Shown here piece after piece: positions 45,492 through 54,382 of a stretch of DNA of 64,000 nt. Position numbers and translations under genes: made by a program. The notes beneath the pieces were generated by a model. It saw nothing but the letters and a program-made list of their open reading frames with translations, did not search any database and had not been told where the DNA came from. Location: contig JAJDAZ010000062.1 in assembly GCA_029261595.1 (NCBI GenBank), positions 18,157 through 82,156 on the forward strand, given 5' to 3'. This DNA is from Nitrospinaceae bacterium (GTDB lineage Bacteria; Nitrospinota; Nitrospinia; Nitrospinales; VA-1). Each line of letters starts with the position of its first letter. The stretch's first letter is position 1.

Positions 45492-46526
45492 TTAAGAAAA
45501 AAATGACTTGTAGTGTCCATATTGATTTTGTAAGTGCTCGTTCTCTCGTTTTTTTCTTTTTTCTCTCAGCTTTCTATTTAACTTTAGAAACACATGAAAG
45601 GGAGGAAAATATTTGCTAATTAAAGCCAATGAGGAAATGTAAAAGTATTTTCCCCATTCCTTATAGCTGTCCTTAAAGACATTTGCGGAAAAATGCGCTT
45701 CTTTAAATTTTTTGCTTAAAATAGCCGTTTTAGCTTGATGAATTAACATCCGCCGAAATTGTCTTCTTAAAGACCTTTCAATGGATTTTTGTATTTCAGG
45801 CGGATAGATAGGATTGCTCTCAATTTTTCGTATGACCTTTTCCCATTGCGGCCATCTAAATATCGCTTCATTTTGTATGGACGCATTGTCACTATGACGA
45901 ATGAACAAAACCCCGGGGTTTTGGGTCACTACAAAAGGATAACGATAAGCAATTCGGAACATATAATCCCAATCAGAAATCAAATCTACCTCATCGTCGT
46001 AGGTTCCTACTTTTTCAAGAAGCTCTTTCCTGAAAACGACTCCGGCCAAGACATTGGGATCTTTTAAGAGAGTAAGTATTCCTTCGGGAGGCGGGTAAAA
46101 CCTGGATTTGAAGTTTTTTCGAAGACTGACGTTGTGGATATCGCCCTTATCTGTAATAAATACAATTTGTGCCGCGGAAAACATAGCTTCCGGATGATTG
46201 CTGAATCCATCAACGGTGCTCTCAATAAATTCCGGCAGAAGAATATCGTCATCAGCATGAAGCATGAAAAAGGGTGAATCGACTTTACTGAATCCGGTCT
46301 GAACATTCCCGACCACGCCGAGGTTTTTTTTCTGACAATAATAAAAAATTCTGGAATCATTTTTTCGCAGGTTTTCGACAACGGACGCGGTATCATCCCC
46401 GGACGAATCATCGTAAACACATACTTTAATGTTTTTGTATGTTTGGTTTAATGCGCTTAATATAGCCCTTTTAAGCAGTTTTGGTCGCTTATAAGTGGGA
46501 ATAATTATAGTTACGACTGGATCCAT
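45492..46526 (-). CDS. glycosyltransferase family 2 protein
   Basis: The 344-aa protein opens VTIIIPTYKRPKLLKRAILSALNQTY and has VYDDSSGDDTASVVENL and MLHADDDILLPEFIE, which contains the acidic metal site. The C-terminus is strongly basic (LNRKLREKRKKRENEH). Lower GC than the preceding operon. It faces the CDGSH gene and is probably in another glycan unit with the GmhA gene upstream. Confidence 0.9.
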   Translation of the reverse strand: MDPVVTIIIPTYKRPKLLKRAILSALNQTYKNIKVCVYDDSSGDDTASVVENLRKNDSRIFYYCQKKNLGVVGNVQTGFSKVDSPFFMLHADDDILLPEFIESTVDGFSNHPEAMFSAAQIVFITDKGDIHNVSLRKNFKSRFYPPPEGILTLLKDPNVLAGVVFRKELLEKVGTYDDEVDLISDWDYMFRIAYRYPFVVTQNPGVLFIRHSDNASIQNEAIFRWPQWEKVIRKIESNPIYPPEIQKSIERSLRRQFRRMLIHQAKTAILSKKFKEAHFSANVFKDSYKEWGKYFYISSLALISKYFPPFHVFLKLNRKLREKRKKRENEHLQNQYGHYKSFFS

Positions 46527-46700
46527 TGTTTAATGAAAATCAAAGGTGTTTTTTTTTGGATAGATATCTGCAACTTGGCCTACGGGTGAAAATGGTATCG
46601 CATTTTTCCACCGAGTTTTTTGGCTCTTCCCCAACCGTCATTTTATGAGATTATGCTTTCTGAAGTTAATACTGTTCCCTCTCAGAATTCCGGCGAGACT

Positions 46701-47321
46701 TCAACTCTCTTTGGATTTCAATTGGTGCATCAGATAGGAAGTGATGATATGGTCTAAAATCAGGTGGGCATCTTCAACCGGTCCATATTCCCCTTTAGGG
46801 GTTTGTAAGAGGATGGTATGATCAGCAAGCTTCCCCAGTTCACCGCCGTCGAACCCAGTCAGGGCAACCGCGACTCCTCCTCTTTTTTGTGCCAGTTTCG
46901 CCGCGTTAATAACGTTTGGGCTGTTTCCACTGGCAGAGATCGTAACCAGCACATCGCCTTCATTAAAAAGAAATTCCATCTGTCTTGTAAAAATGGACTC
47001 ATACCCATAATCGTTCCCCACTGCAGTAATATGGGACACATTATCCGTCAGACTTAAAACCCGAAACCCTTCACATTTCACCTTGTTACCGAGTTGGGCA
47101 AGGTCCTGGGAAAAGTGAGACGCCGTTGCCGCACTACCGCCGTTGCCGACAAAATAAATCGTCTTGGCATTTTTTCTGGCTTCCAAAAATACATTGACAA
47201 CTTGTTCGACCGATTTTCCGTCTATCCGGCTCAGCAATTTATGCAGATAGTCTACATAGGATTGATAGAAATCGGTCAAACCTTCTGATTGCTCCAAAAT
47301 TTTTTGTAAATGCGTGTCCAT
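46701..47321 (-). CDS. gmhA: SIS-domain phosphoheptose isomerase (GmhA-like)
   Basis: The 206-aa SIS-domain protein has TIYFVGNGGSAATASHFSQDLAQLG, LTDNVSHITAVGNDYGYESIF and GDVLVTISASGNSPNVINAA, then VALTGFDGGELGKLADHTILL and the metal/active-site stretch YGPVEDAHLILDHIITSYL. GmhA converts sedoheptulose-7-phosphate to D-glycero-D-manno-heptose-7-phosphate. It is divergent from the DHS-like/nucleotidyltransferase operon, with which it probably forms one heptose pathway. Confidence 0.88.
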   Translation of the reverse strand: MDTHLQKILEQSEGLTDFYQSYVDYLHKLLSRIDGKSVEQVVNVFLEARKNAKTIYFVGNGGSAATASHFSQDLAQLGNKVKCEGFRVLSLTDNVSHITAVGNDYGYESIFTRQMEFLFNEGDVLVTISASGNSPNVINAAKLAQKRGGVAVALTGFDGGELGKLADHTILLQTPKGEYGPVEDAHLILDHIITSYLMHQLKSKES

Positions 47322-47752
47322 ATTACGTTTTCTTATCCCGGGAAATTGGGAATAAGGTGTATAAATAACTAAATAGTAACGACTTTTACGTCAAAGGAAA
47401 TCTTCGCTCTGCGTTAGCCTACAGGTTTTAACATTTTTAAGTTTGGGTTTCTACTGCAGATCTTCAGTCAGAAGAATATATTCTTGACTAATGACTGAAC
47501 AATCCATAAAATTTTTCAAAAAAATGTATTCATCCAGCGATCTCATCCTAAAATAAAACCTTAATCGATTGCATCACGGGTTCAGGTAATTCCAGTCTTC
47601 AAGAAGCGTTGATGGGAGAAAGGCCCTCCTGGAATATTTTTTTTCGATTCCACCTGGCCGACACATTAACGGGTCATAGGAATTAACTTCGGCTTTTTAT
47701 CTGGGGATTTTCACTTCAATCCCTTCTGTCACCAACTTTTGGCACTTTGGCG
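47322..47752. other. divergent intergenic region, 431 bp
   Basis: The gap separates gmhA (minus) from the DHS-like operon (plus). No ORF looks coding. It contains a good sigma-70-like promoter directed to the plus operon (see separate entry); nothing else is recognisable. Confidence 0.6.
47484..47512 (+). promoter_or_regulatory. probable sigma-70-type promoter of the heptose/radical-SAM operon
   Basis: TTGACT at 47484-47489, a 17-bp spacer and TAAAAT at 47507-47512, about 240 bp upstream of the ATG at 47753. Both boxes are one mismatch from consensus. A long 5' leader would follow. Confidence 0.5.
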
Positions 47753-48718
47753 ATGATTCCATTATTTGACCGCAATTCCCTGGAAGTTCAATCTCTAAAT
47801 CAACGCGATCACGACCTGGATCATAGAGCGATCCGCCCTTTGGAAAAAAGTGAGTCCCCGGATCTCAAAAATAAAATGCGCTCGGTCGCTGAAAACATCG
47901 TCCGAGCCAGGAAACTCAACAGTTCCATTGTCCTGATGATGGGTGGCCACGTGATCCGTTCCGGGGTACAACACTATCTGATTGATTTAATGAAGCGGGG
48001 GTTCATCGGAGGCTTGGCGGTGAACGGTTCGGGGATCATCCACGACTATGAACTCGCCCTGATCGGAGCCACGACCGAAAGTGTCGCCCGGTATATTAAA
48101 AATGGACAATTCGGGTTGTGGAAAGAAACCGGACAATTGAACGATATTATCAACCGGGCCTATGCTGACGATCCGAGGACGGGGATGGGGGAAGCCATCG
48201 GTCGAGCCATCCACGAGGGAGACTACCCGCACAAAAACGTCAGTCTTTTTGCGACCGGATACCAGTTGAAAATCCCATTGACCGTTCATGTGGGGATCGG
48301 GTATGACATCATCCATGAGCATCCCAACTGCGACGGCGCCGCGACCGGAGCTCTTTCGTACAACGATTTTCTAAGATACACCTCCCTGATTCAAAACCTG
48401 GAAAACGGAGTCATGATGAATTTTGGAAGTGCCGTCATGGCTCCCGAAATTTTTTTAAAAGCCCTCAGCATGGCTAGAAACGTAGCCCGTCAAAAAGGGT
48501 CGACCATCCAACACTTTTCTACATTAGTGTGCGATCTTCACGATCTTCCAACTGACTTCTCAAAAGAGTCTTCGAAGGATAATCCGGGATATTATTACCG
48601 CCCCTGGAAAACCATGCTGGTCAGGACCGTGGCCGACGGAGGAAAAAGCTATTATATTCAAGCACAACATGCAGATTCCATTCCCGCGCTTTGGACTGCC
48701 ATTAACGAGGTAGAATAG
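47753..48718 (+). CDS. deoxyhypusine-synthase-like protein of unknown role
   Basis: ATG at 47753 is preferred over TTG 47747, giving 321 aa. The pattern MMGGHVIRSGVQHYLIDLM, GGLAVNGSGIIHDYELALIGATTESVARYI and VHVGIGYDIIHEHPNCDGAATG recalls deoxyhypusine synthase, which binds NAD, but a eukaryote-type role in hypusine synthesis makes no sense here. The position before two heptose-type nucleotidyltransferase genes suggests a step in that pathway. Resemblance is from motif memory, so the fold call is tentative. Confidence 0.7.
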   Translation: MIPLFDRNSLEVQSLNQRDHDLDHRAIRPLEKSESPDLKNKMRSVAENIVRARKLNSSIVLMMGGHVIRSGVQHYLIDLMKRGFIGGLAVNGSGIIHDYELALIGATTESVARYIKNGQFGLWKETGQLNDIINRAYADDPRTGMGEAIGRAIHEGDYPHKNVSLFATGYQLKIPLTVHVGIGYDIIHEHPNCDGAATGALSYNDFLRYTSLIQNLENGVMMNFGSAVMAPEIFLKALSMARNVARQKGSTIQHFSTLVCDLHDLPTDFSKESSKDNPGYYYRPWKTMLVRTVADGGKSYYIQAQHADSIPALWTAINEVE

Positions 48719-48766
48719 AAACAGTGAAAAATCTGACATCCCAATCACCCCAAGCGATCAAGCCCT

Positions 48767-49240
48767 GTGAAGATTCTTAACCTGGATGACCTTGCCAGAA
48801 AATGCCAGTCCCTTAGAGAGGAAGGGAAAAAAATCGCGTATTGCCACGGTTGTTTCGACCTCATGCATCCCGGTCACATCAAATACTTTCAGGCCAGCAA
48901 AAAAATGGGGGATGCTCTGGTGGTCACGCTCACTCCCGATGAATTTGTAGATAAGGGGCCGGGACGCCCGGTCTTCAACCAAACACTGAGGGCGGAATCT
49001 ATCGCCGCCCTTGAATGTGTGGATTTTGTCGCCATTAACAAATTTCCAACGGCTGAAAAAACCCTGCGTCTTCTTCGTCCTCACTATTATGTCAAAGGCC
49101 AGGAGTTCGAACGGCTGGAGGATAAGACAGGAAAAATTCAAAAAGAATACGAGGTGGTGAAGGAAGTGGGGGCAAAGATGCGGTTCACTCAGGAAATTAC
49201 TTTTTCTTCCACCAAGCTTTTGAACGAATATTTTAAGTAA
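48767..49240 (+). CDS. stand-alone cytidylyltransferase (RfaE2/HldE C-terminal type)
   Basis: The 157-aa protein is a single nucleotidyltransferase domain with the intact active-site motif YCHGCFDLMHPGHIKYF (HxGH at residues 34-37) and PGRPVFNQTLRAESIAALECVDFV, then the C-terminal ITFSSTKLLNEYF, equivalent to the ISTTKI-type loop of the family. Start is GTG. It would transfer a nucleotide onto a phosphorylated sugar or alcohol. It is six bases before the fusion protein, with which it is paralogous. Confidence 0.88.
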   Translation: MKILNLDDLARKCQSLREEGKKIAYCHGCFDLMHPGHIKYFQASKKMGDALVVTLTPDEFVDKGPGRPVFNQTLRAESIAALECVDFVAINKFPTAEKTLRLLRPHYYVKGQEFERLEDKTGKIQKEYEVVKEVGAKMRFTQEITFSSTKLLNEYFK

Positions 49241-49246
49241 CCCATT

Positions 49247-50779
49247 ATGGATAATTCCGGTAAAGAAAAATCGTTTCATCTGGACAAATTGCTGGACAAA
49301 GTCCAGTCCCTGAAACAGGAAGGGAAAAAAATTGTCCAAAGCCATGGGGTTTACGATCTGATCCATCCCGGTATCATCCAGCACCTCAAATCCGCCAAAC
49401 AGCAGGGCGATATTCTACTGGTGACCGTGATCCGGGACAAGGATATCCGCCGGGGACCTGGCTGGCCCATTTTTAATGAACAATTGCGAATGGAAAATAT
49501 CGCGGCCCTGGACCTGGTCGACCTGGTCTGTCTGGTGGACGACGAGACCCCTTTCGAGTGCGTCAGGAGGATCAAGCCCGATGTGTTCGCCAAAGGTCAG
49601 GCATATAAAGATCGTGATCAGAAAATTCACGAAAGGCTCTTCGAGGAGGAAAGAGAGCTTTACTTCGGAAAAAGTAAACTTTTCGAGACCGATGGATTTT
49701 CTTTCAGTTCTTCGCAAATCATCAAACAACTGCTGGATTTTTATCCGGAAGGAACCAAAGAATTTTTAAAGTCCTTTTCCAAAAATTATAGCATCAACGA
49801 AATCGCCGAAAACCTGGAATCGCTGAAGAACCTCAAAGTTTTGGTCGTGGGAGACGGGATCATAGACGAATACCACTACTGCCAACCCATTGGAAAGTCG
49901 GCAAAAGCCAATCTGGTCGTGAATCAATATCTAGACCACGAGGTATTCGCGGGAGGAGCCTTTGCTATCGCCAATCACGTGGCGGGAATTTGCGATGAGG
50001 TCACCCTGGTCTCTCTTCTAGGAAAAGACGATTCCAGAGAGGATTTTATTGCGGCCAACATGAAGCCAAATGTCAAGACCCGGTTTTTCCTGAGAGACGA
50101 CGCTCCGACCATTGTCAAAAAACGGTATGTCCACCAATACCTGAACCAAAAGTTATTTGAGATCAATTATATTAACGACCGCTTCGTAGACGACGACCTG
50201 GAAACCGAAATCATTCAATATCTGGAGAACGCGATCTCCGAATTCGATGTCGTATTGATTTCGGATTTTGGTCATGGGTTCATCAGTAAAGGGATTTATG
50301 ACTGCATCGAGAGGGTTTCAAAGGTACTGGCGGTCAACACCCAGACCAACGCCGCAAATTTAGGTTATAATTTGATCACCAAATACCGGAATCCTCACTA
50401 CGTCTGTCTGGATGAGTCGGAAATCCGCCTCGCCGCCCAGGAAAAGTTCGAGGACATTGAATCCATTGCCCGGCGAATTCGGAAAAAGATCAACGCCAAC
50501 TATCTCATTGTAACGCAGGGGAAGAAAGGCTCCATCGGGGTCAACAGCGGCAATGCCATCAACCGAACCCCAATTTTCTCAACTAAGGTGATTGATACGG
50601 TCGGAGCTGGGGACGCGTTTTTCGCTTTCACGGCTCCCTGCTTTGCCCGGGGTCTTCCTCTCGACTTTGTCTCGTTCATCGGCAATGCGGTGGGGGCGCT
50701 GGCTGTACAGATTGTCTGCAACAAAAAATCCGTCGAAAAGGCCGATCTGCTTACCTTCATTCGTTCCCTTCTGAGGTAG
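49247..50779 (+). CDS. nucleotidyltransferase-PfkB kinase fusion, HldE-like in reverse domain order
   Basis: The 510-aa protein has a nucleotidyltransferase domain at residues about 10-165 and a PfkB/ribokinase domain at about 195-510, with the kinase signature VIDTVGAGDAFFAF (448-461). Canonical HldE has the kinase first. In the N-terminal domain the catalytic HxGH has become HPGI (residues 40-43, in HGVYDLIHPGIIQHL), so that half is probably inactive or regulatory, and the intact domain encoded just upstream may do the chemistry. The kinase would phosphorylate a heptose-like sugar. Confidence 0.87.
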   Translation: MDNSGKEKSFHLDKLLDKVQSLKQEGKKIVQSHGVYDLIHPGIIQHLKSAKQQGDILLVTVIRDKDIRRGPGWPIFNEQLRMENIAALDLVDLVCLVDDETPFECVRRIKPDVFAKGQAYKDRDQKIHERLFEEERELYFGKSKLFETDGFSFSSSQIIKQLLDFYPEGTKEFLKSFSKNYSINEIAENLESLKNLKVLVVGDGIIDEYHYCQPIGKSAKANLVVNQYLDHEVFAGGAFAIANHVAGICDEVTLVSLLGKDDSREDFIAANMKPNVKTRFFLRDDAPTIVKKRYVHQYLNQKLFEINYINDRFVDDDLETEIIQYLENAISEFDVVLISDFGHGFISKGIYDCIERVSKVLAVNTQTNAANLGYNLITKYRNPHYVCLDESEIRLAAQEKFEDIESIARRIRKKINANYLIVTQGKKGSIGVNSGNAINRTPIFSTKVIDTVGAGDAFFAFTAPCFARGLPLDFVSFIGNAVGALAVQIVCNKKSVEKADLLTFIRSLLR

Positions 50780-51211
50780 GTTCTCTTCTCAGAGCCCAAA
50801 ATAAGGAGAAATTCTCTGCTTCCCCGGGCAGTACTGTCTGTTTTTTTGTGTTGTATTGAGAATATAGAGGTCTTTTATCATAGCTTGGGATTTTCGGCCC
50901 TGTCATCTCCCTGATTTATTTTAAATGACATCCTGATCTCTAAATACTGGCAGACAGACCGTTGGTCCCTGATCCCCCAGAAAAAAACACTTTGGATATT
51001 TTTCCCTTTCCGGTTATTTTCAAACAGGGCTTTAAAATGCCGGTAAAATGCTTTAGAGTAAGCCAATTGCGGTCTTCACCCATAGCCCTTAGACGGCAGG
51101 AAACTAAATTTTATCTGGATTCAGAAAAATTTAACAACTGATATTTCAGGTATTTTCCAGCCCGATCCATTAACATTTCCATCACCCGAACCAGCCTGCC
51201 CCAATCGGAGA
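50780..51211. other. intergenic region, 432 bp
   Basis: Between the fusion gene and the next radical SAM gene. A 62-codon ORF on the minus strand (50878-51066) has no recognisable features and is rejected. No promoter, repeat or RNA structure is evident. Confidence 0.5.
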
Positions 51212-51217
51212 ATGAGC

Positions 51218-52291
51218 GTGGCCGATAAATTTGGCATAGACAATCATAAACTCAATTACCACCTTTCCAGAGTGAACGACTGGCTGGAACGGAAAGAAGT
51301 TTACCCGATTTATTTGGAGATTTCCCCGGCTGGTGCCTGCAACCATAGATGTGTTTTTTGTGCGGTCGATTACATTGGCTATCAAACGGTTTTCCTCGAC
51401 CCTGAGATATTAAAAAGCCGCCTGTCGGAAATGGGCCGTTTAGGAGTCAAAAGCGTCATGTACGCAGGAGAGGGAGAACCGCTTCTGCACAAAAGGTTGC
51501 CTGAAATCATTCACCACACCCGGGATTCCGGAATCGATGTTTCTATCACCACCAATGCCGTGCCTTTGACCTCCGCCTGGGCATTGGAAGCCATGGGTGC
51601 CATCACCTGGATTAAAACCAGTATCAATGCCGGGACGCCGGAAACCTATGCCCAAATTCATCAGACCAAACCCGAAGATTTTGGCAAAGTTGTGTCTAAC
51701 CTGGAAACCGCTGTAAAAATCCGTAATCAAAAAAACTGGGATTGTACCCTTGGGTCGCAAATGGTGTTGTTGCCGGAAAATGAAAAAGAAGCCCTGCTTC
51801 TGGCCAAAACCATGAAAAAAGTGGGCTGTGATTATTTGGTGATCAAACCCTATTCCCAGCACAATTCCAGTATCACCCGAACCTATGAAGGAGTCGACTA
51901 TTCGGACTCGACGTATCTTAAAGATGATCTGGCGACACTGAATGATGACAGTTTTTCCGTGGTCTTCCGTGAAAATACTTTGAACAAGCTCTTCGAAAAT
52001 GACCATTATTACGACAAATGCGGTGCCACCCCTTACTTCTGGGGATACATTATGGCGGACGGTTCTCTTTATGGATGTAGCGCCTATCTTCTGGATGAGC
52101 GATTCTGCTACGGAAATATCAATGACCATTCCTTTCAGGAAATTTGGGAAGGGGAGAAACGTCGGCGAAACATCGAATTTGTCGAGAACGAGCTCAACAT
52201 CAAGGACTGCCGCAAAAACTGCCGCATGGATTCTGTGAATCGGTATTTGTGGGATTTGAACCACCCTCCGGAGCATGTCAACTTTATATGA
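51218..52291 (+). CDS. radical SAM/SPASM-type protein, paralogue of the 54383 gene
   Basis: The track start is ATG 51212, but GGAG lies only one base before it; GTG at 51218 with seven bases spacing is more likely. By the track numbering the cluster motif is C43-x3-C47-x2-C50 (GACNHRCVFC), followed by YAGEGEPLLH. Auxiliary cysteines occur at KCGAT, GCSAYL and FCYGN, and near the end (DCRKNCRMD). The protein ends LWDLNHPPEHVNFI, which the 54383 protein shares. Its stop overlaps the E1 alpha start (ATGA), so the two are coupled. Confidence 0.88.
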   Translation: MADKFGIDNHKLNYHLSRVNDWLERKEVYPIYLEISPAGACNHRCVFCAVDYIGYQTVFLDPEILKSRLSEMGRLGVKSVMYAGEGEPLLHKRLPEIIHHTRDSGIDVSITTNAVPLTSAWALEAMGAITWIKTSINAGTPETYAQIHQTKPEDFGKVVSNLETAVKIRNQKNWDCTLGSQMVLLPENEKEALLLAKTMKKVGCDYLVIKPYSQHNSSITRTYEGVDYSDSTYLKDDLATLNDDSFSVVFRENTLNKLFENDHYYDKCGATPYFWGYIMADGSLYGCSAYLLDERFCYGNINDHSFQEIWEGEKRRRNIEFVENELNIKDCRKNCRMDSVNRYLWDLNHPPEHVNFI

Positions 52292-53229
52292 TCGACCATC
52301 AATGGGCGGAAAAAGCTTATACCCTCCTGGTCACGATTCGTAAGACCGAGGAAGCGATCGCGTCTGAATACAAGAATCAGGAGATGCGTTGTCCTGTCCA
52401 TCTTTCCATTGGCCAGGAAGCGATTGCGGTCGGGGTGTCGATGTGCCTCGGAAATGAAGACATTGTTTTCAGCAACCACCGTTGCCATAGCCACTACCTG
52501 GCGAAAGGTGGAAATTTGAACGCGATGATCGCGGAGCTTTACGGTAAAAGCACAGGGTGCGTCAAAGGTTTAGGGGGTTCGATGCATCTCATGGATGATG
52601 AGGTCGGAATGTTGGGGGCCTCCTCAATCGTGGGAGGAAGCATCCCTTTGGCCGTTGGAGCGGGTCTCACTCTTAAAATGCGGGAAAAGCCCCATGTTGC
52701 GGTCACGTTTTTTGGTGACGGGGCCTCGGAAGAAGGAGTTTTCCATGAAAGCATGAACTTTGCCGCTTTAAAAAAACTTCCTGTGGTGTTTGTTTGTGAA
52801 AACAATTTTACGGCCACGTCTTCGCCCCTTTCCTCCCGCAGACCCATGGATAATATTTTCCGGCATGGAGAAGTCTTTGGAATTCCAGGGACCTCTGTGG
52901 ATGGCAATGATGTGGTCGCGGTTTATGAAGCCACCCGCGATGCGGTCCAACGCATAAGAAAGGGAGAGGGACCGAGCCTGATCGAGGGTAAGACTTTTCG
53001 CATGCTAAAGCATGTTGGGCCGGAAATAGACACCTCCTCTGGGGTCCGAACCCAGGAAGAATGGAATCGATGGCAAGAGAAATGTCCTGTGAAAAAATTT
53101 GAAGAACTGTGCCTGAATGAAGATTTACTTTCCGCGAGGGAAACGGAAAAAATTCAAAAAAGAATCGAGATGAAAATAGACCGGGCGTTTGAACTGGCAA
53201 AATCAGACCCTGTTGCCCAATGGATCTGA
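52288..53229 (+). CDS. TPP-dependent dehydrogenase E1 alpha subunit-like protein
   Basis: ATG at 52288 overlaps the radical SAM stop (ATGA); the track start runs 144 bp into that gene. The 313-aa protein has CPVHLSIGQEAIAVGV, SNHRCHSHYLAKGG and the TPP motif GDGASEEGVFHESMNFAA...ENN (GDG 143-145, NN 172-173), as in acetoin or pyruvate dehydrogenase E1 alpha. No E2 or E3 gene is present, so a carboligase or decarboxylase reaction on a sugar or keto acid is more likely. The E1 beta gene follows after 13 bp. Confidence 0.9.
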   Translation: MIDHQWAEKAYTLLVTIRKTEEAIASEYKNQEMRCPVHLSIGQEAIAVGVSMCLGNEDIVFSNHRCHSHYLAKGGNLNAMIAELYGKSTGCVKGLGGSMHLMDDEVGMLGASSIVGGSIPLAVGAGLTLKMREKPHVAVTFFGDGASEEGVFHESMNFAALKKLPVVFVCENNFTATSSPLSSRRPMDNIFRHGEVFGIPGTSVDGNDVVAVYEATRDAVQRIRKGEGPSLIEGKTFRMLKHVGPEIDTSSGVRTQEEWNRWQEKCPVKKFEELCLNEDLLSARETEKIQKRIEMKIDRAFELAKSDPVAQWI

Positions 53230-53242
53230 AAATGGGGAAGCG

Positions 53243-54295
53243 ATGAATAAGAAACGCACTCTGACATATCGTGAAGCGATCAGTGAAGCCTTGGTTCAGG
53301 GGATGGAAGCCGATTCCAACGTATTTATCATGGGCTGTGGTGTGGATGACGAGGGAGGTATTTTTGGAACCACCCAAGACGCGTTTAAAAGATTTGGCGG
53401 CGCCCGGGTAATGGATGCGCCACTGGCAGAAAATGCGATCGCGGGCATCGGGGTTGGCGCCGCGGTCACCGGAATGAGACCTGTCATCGTTCACGCCCGA
53501 AATGATTTCCTGCTGCTGGCAATGGATCAAATCGTCAATCACGCTTCGAAATGGAACTTCATGAGCGGCGGAAAACTGGATTGCCCCCTGGTGATTCGAG
53601 CAATCGTCGGGCGGGGATGGGGCCAGGGAGCGCAACATTCGCAAAGCCTGCAAGCCCTTTTTTCCCACATTCCTGGAATCAAAGTCATGCTTCCCGCCAC
53701 CGCTTATGATGCCAAAGGTCTGCTGCTTTCAAGCCTCAGAGACAATCAAACCGTTATCTCCATAGAACACCGTCTGCTATACGAAACCAAGGACTCGGTT
53801 CCCGTTGAACCATATTTTGTGCCTTTTGGGAAAGGGACCCTTAAACGAAAAGGGGCCGACCTCACAATTGTGGCTTTTTCATTCATGGTGAAAGAAGCGA
53901 TGGACGCGGCGCACCGTCTGGCTGAAGAGGGAATCGAGGTGGAAATAATCGATCCTCGATGCTCGTCTCCGCTGGATATGGATCTGATTCTGGAATCCGT
54001 TCAAAAAACCTGCCGCTTGTTGGTCGCCGATACCGGCTGGTCCAGCTATGGCATTTCAGCAGAGGTTTGCACACGGGTATACGGGCAATTATTCGACCGG
54101 TTAAAAGCGCCTATCAGGAGGGTCGCCTTACCGGATGTGCCGACCCCCTGCGCCTCTAACTTGGAAAAAGAATATTATCCGGGAGTGGATGCTCTGGTGG
54201 ATGCGTGCCATATTCTCCTTGATAATGGCCGGGAGGGAAATACCACGGAAAAACTTTTGCCTGCAGAACACGCCCGGTTTCAGGGCCCGTTTTAA
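53243..54295 (+). CDS. TPP-dependent dehydrogenase E1 beta subunit-like protein
   Basis: ATG at 53243 follows GGGGAAG; the track start overlaps the alpha gene. The 350-aa protein has LTYREAISEALVQGMEADSNVFIMG (the opening of E1 beta), DAPLAENAIAGIGVGAAVTGMRPVI, GRGWGQGAQHSQSLQALFSHIPGIKVMLPATAYDAKGLL and EIIDPRCSSPLDMD, typical of transketolase-fold E1 beta subunits. It would form an alpha2beta2 enzyme with the preceding protein. The radical SAM gene follows after 87 bp. Confidence 0.9.
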   Translation: MNKKRTLTYREAISEALVQGMEADSNVFIMGCGVDDEGGIFGTTQDAFKRFGGARVMDAPLAENAIAGIGVGAAVTGMRPVIVHARNDFLLLAMDQIVNHASKWNFMSGGKLDCPLVIRAIVGRGWGQGAQHSQSLQALFSHIPGIKVMLPATAYDAKGLLLSSLRDNQTVISIEHRLLYETKDSVPVEPYFVPFGKGTLKRKGADLTIVAFSFMVKEAMDAAHRLAEEGIEVEIIDPRCSSPLDMDLILESVQKTCRLLVADTGWSSYGISAEVCTRVYGQLFDRLKAPIRRVALPDVPTPCASNLEKEYYPGVDALVDACHILLDNGREGNTTEKLLPAEHARFQGPF

Positions 54296-54382
54296 TTTTT
54301 AGATAGCGTCTAGAGTAACCTCATATCAATTGCACGCAGGAGCGGATGACCTCTGCCAAACCTATAAACAGAAATTGTAACT

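Noticed and set aside
50878-51066. 62-aa minus-strand ORF in the gap after the fusion kinase
   Set aside because: Short, no ribosome site or recognisable fold; neighbours are on the other strand.
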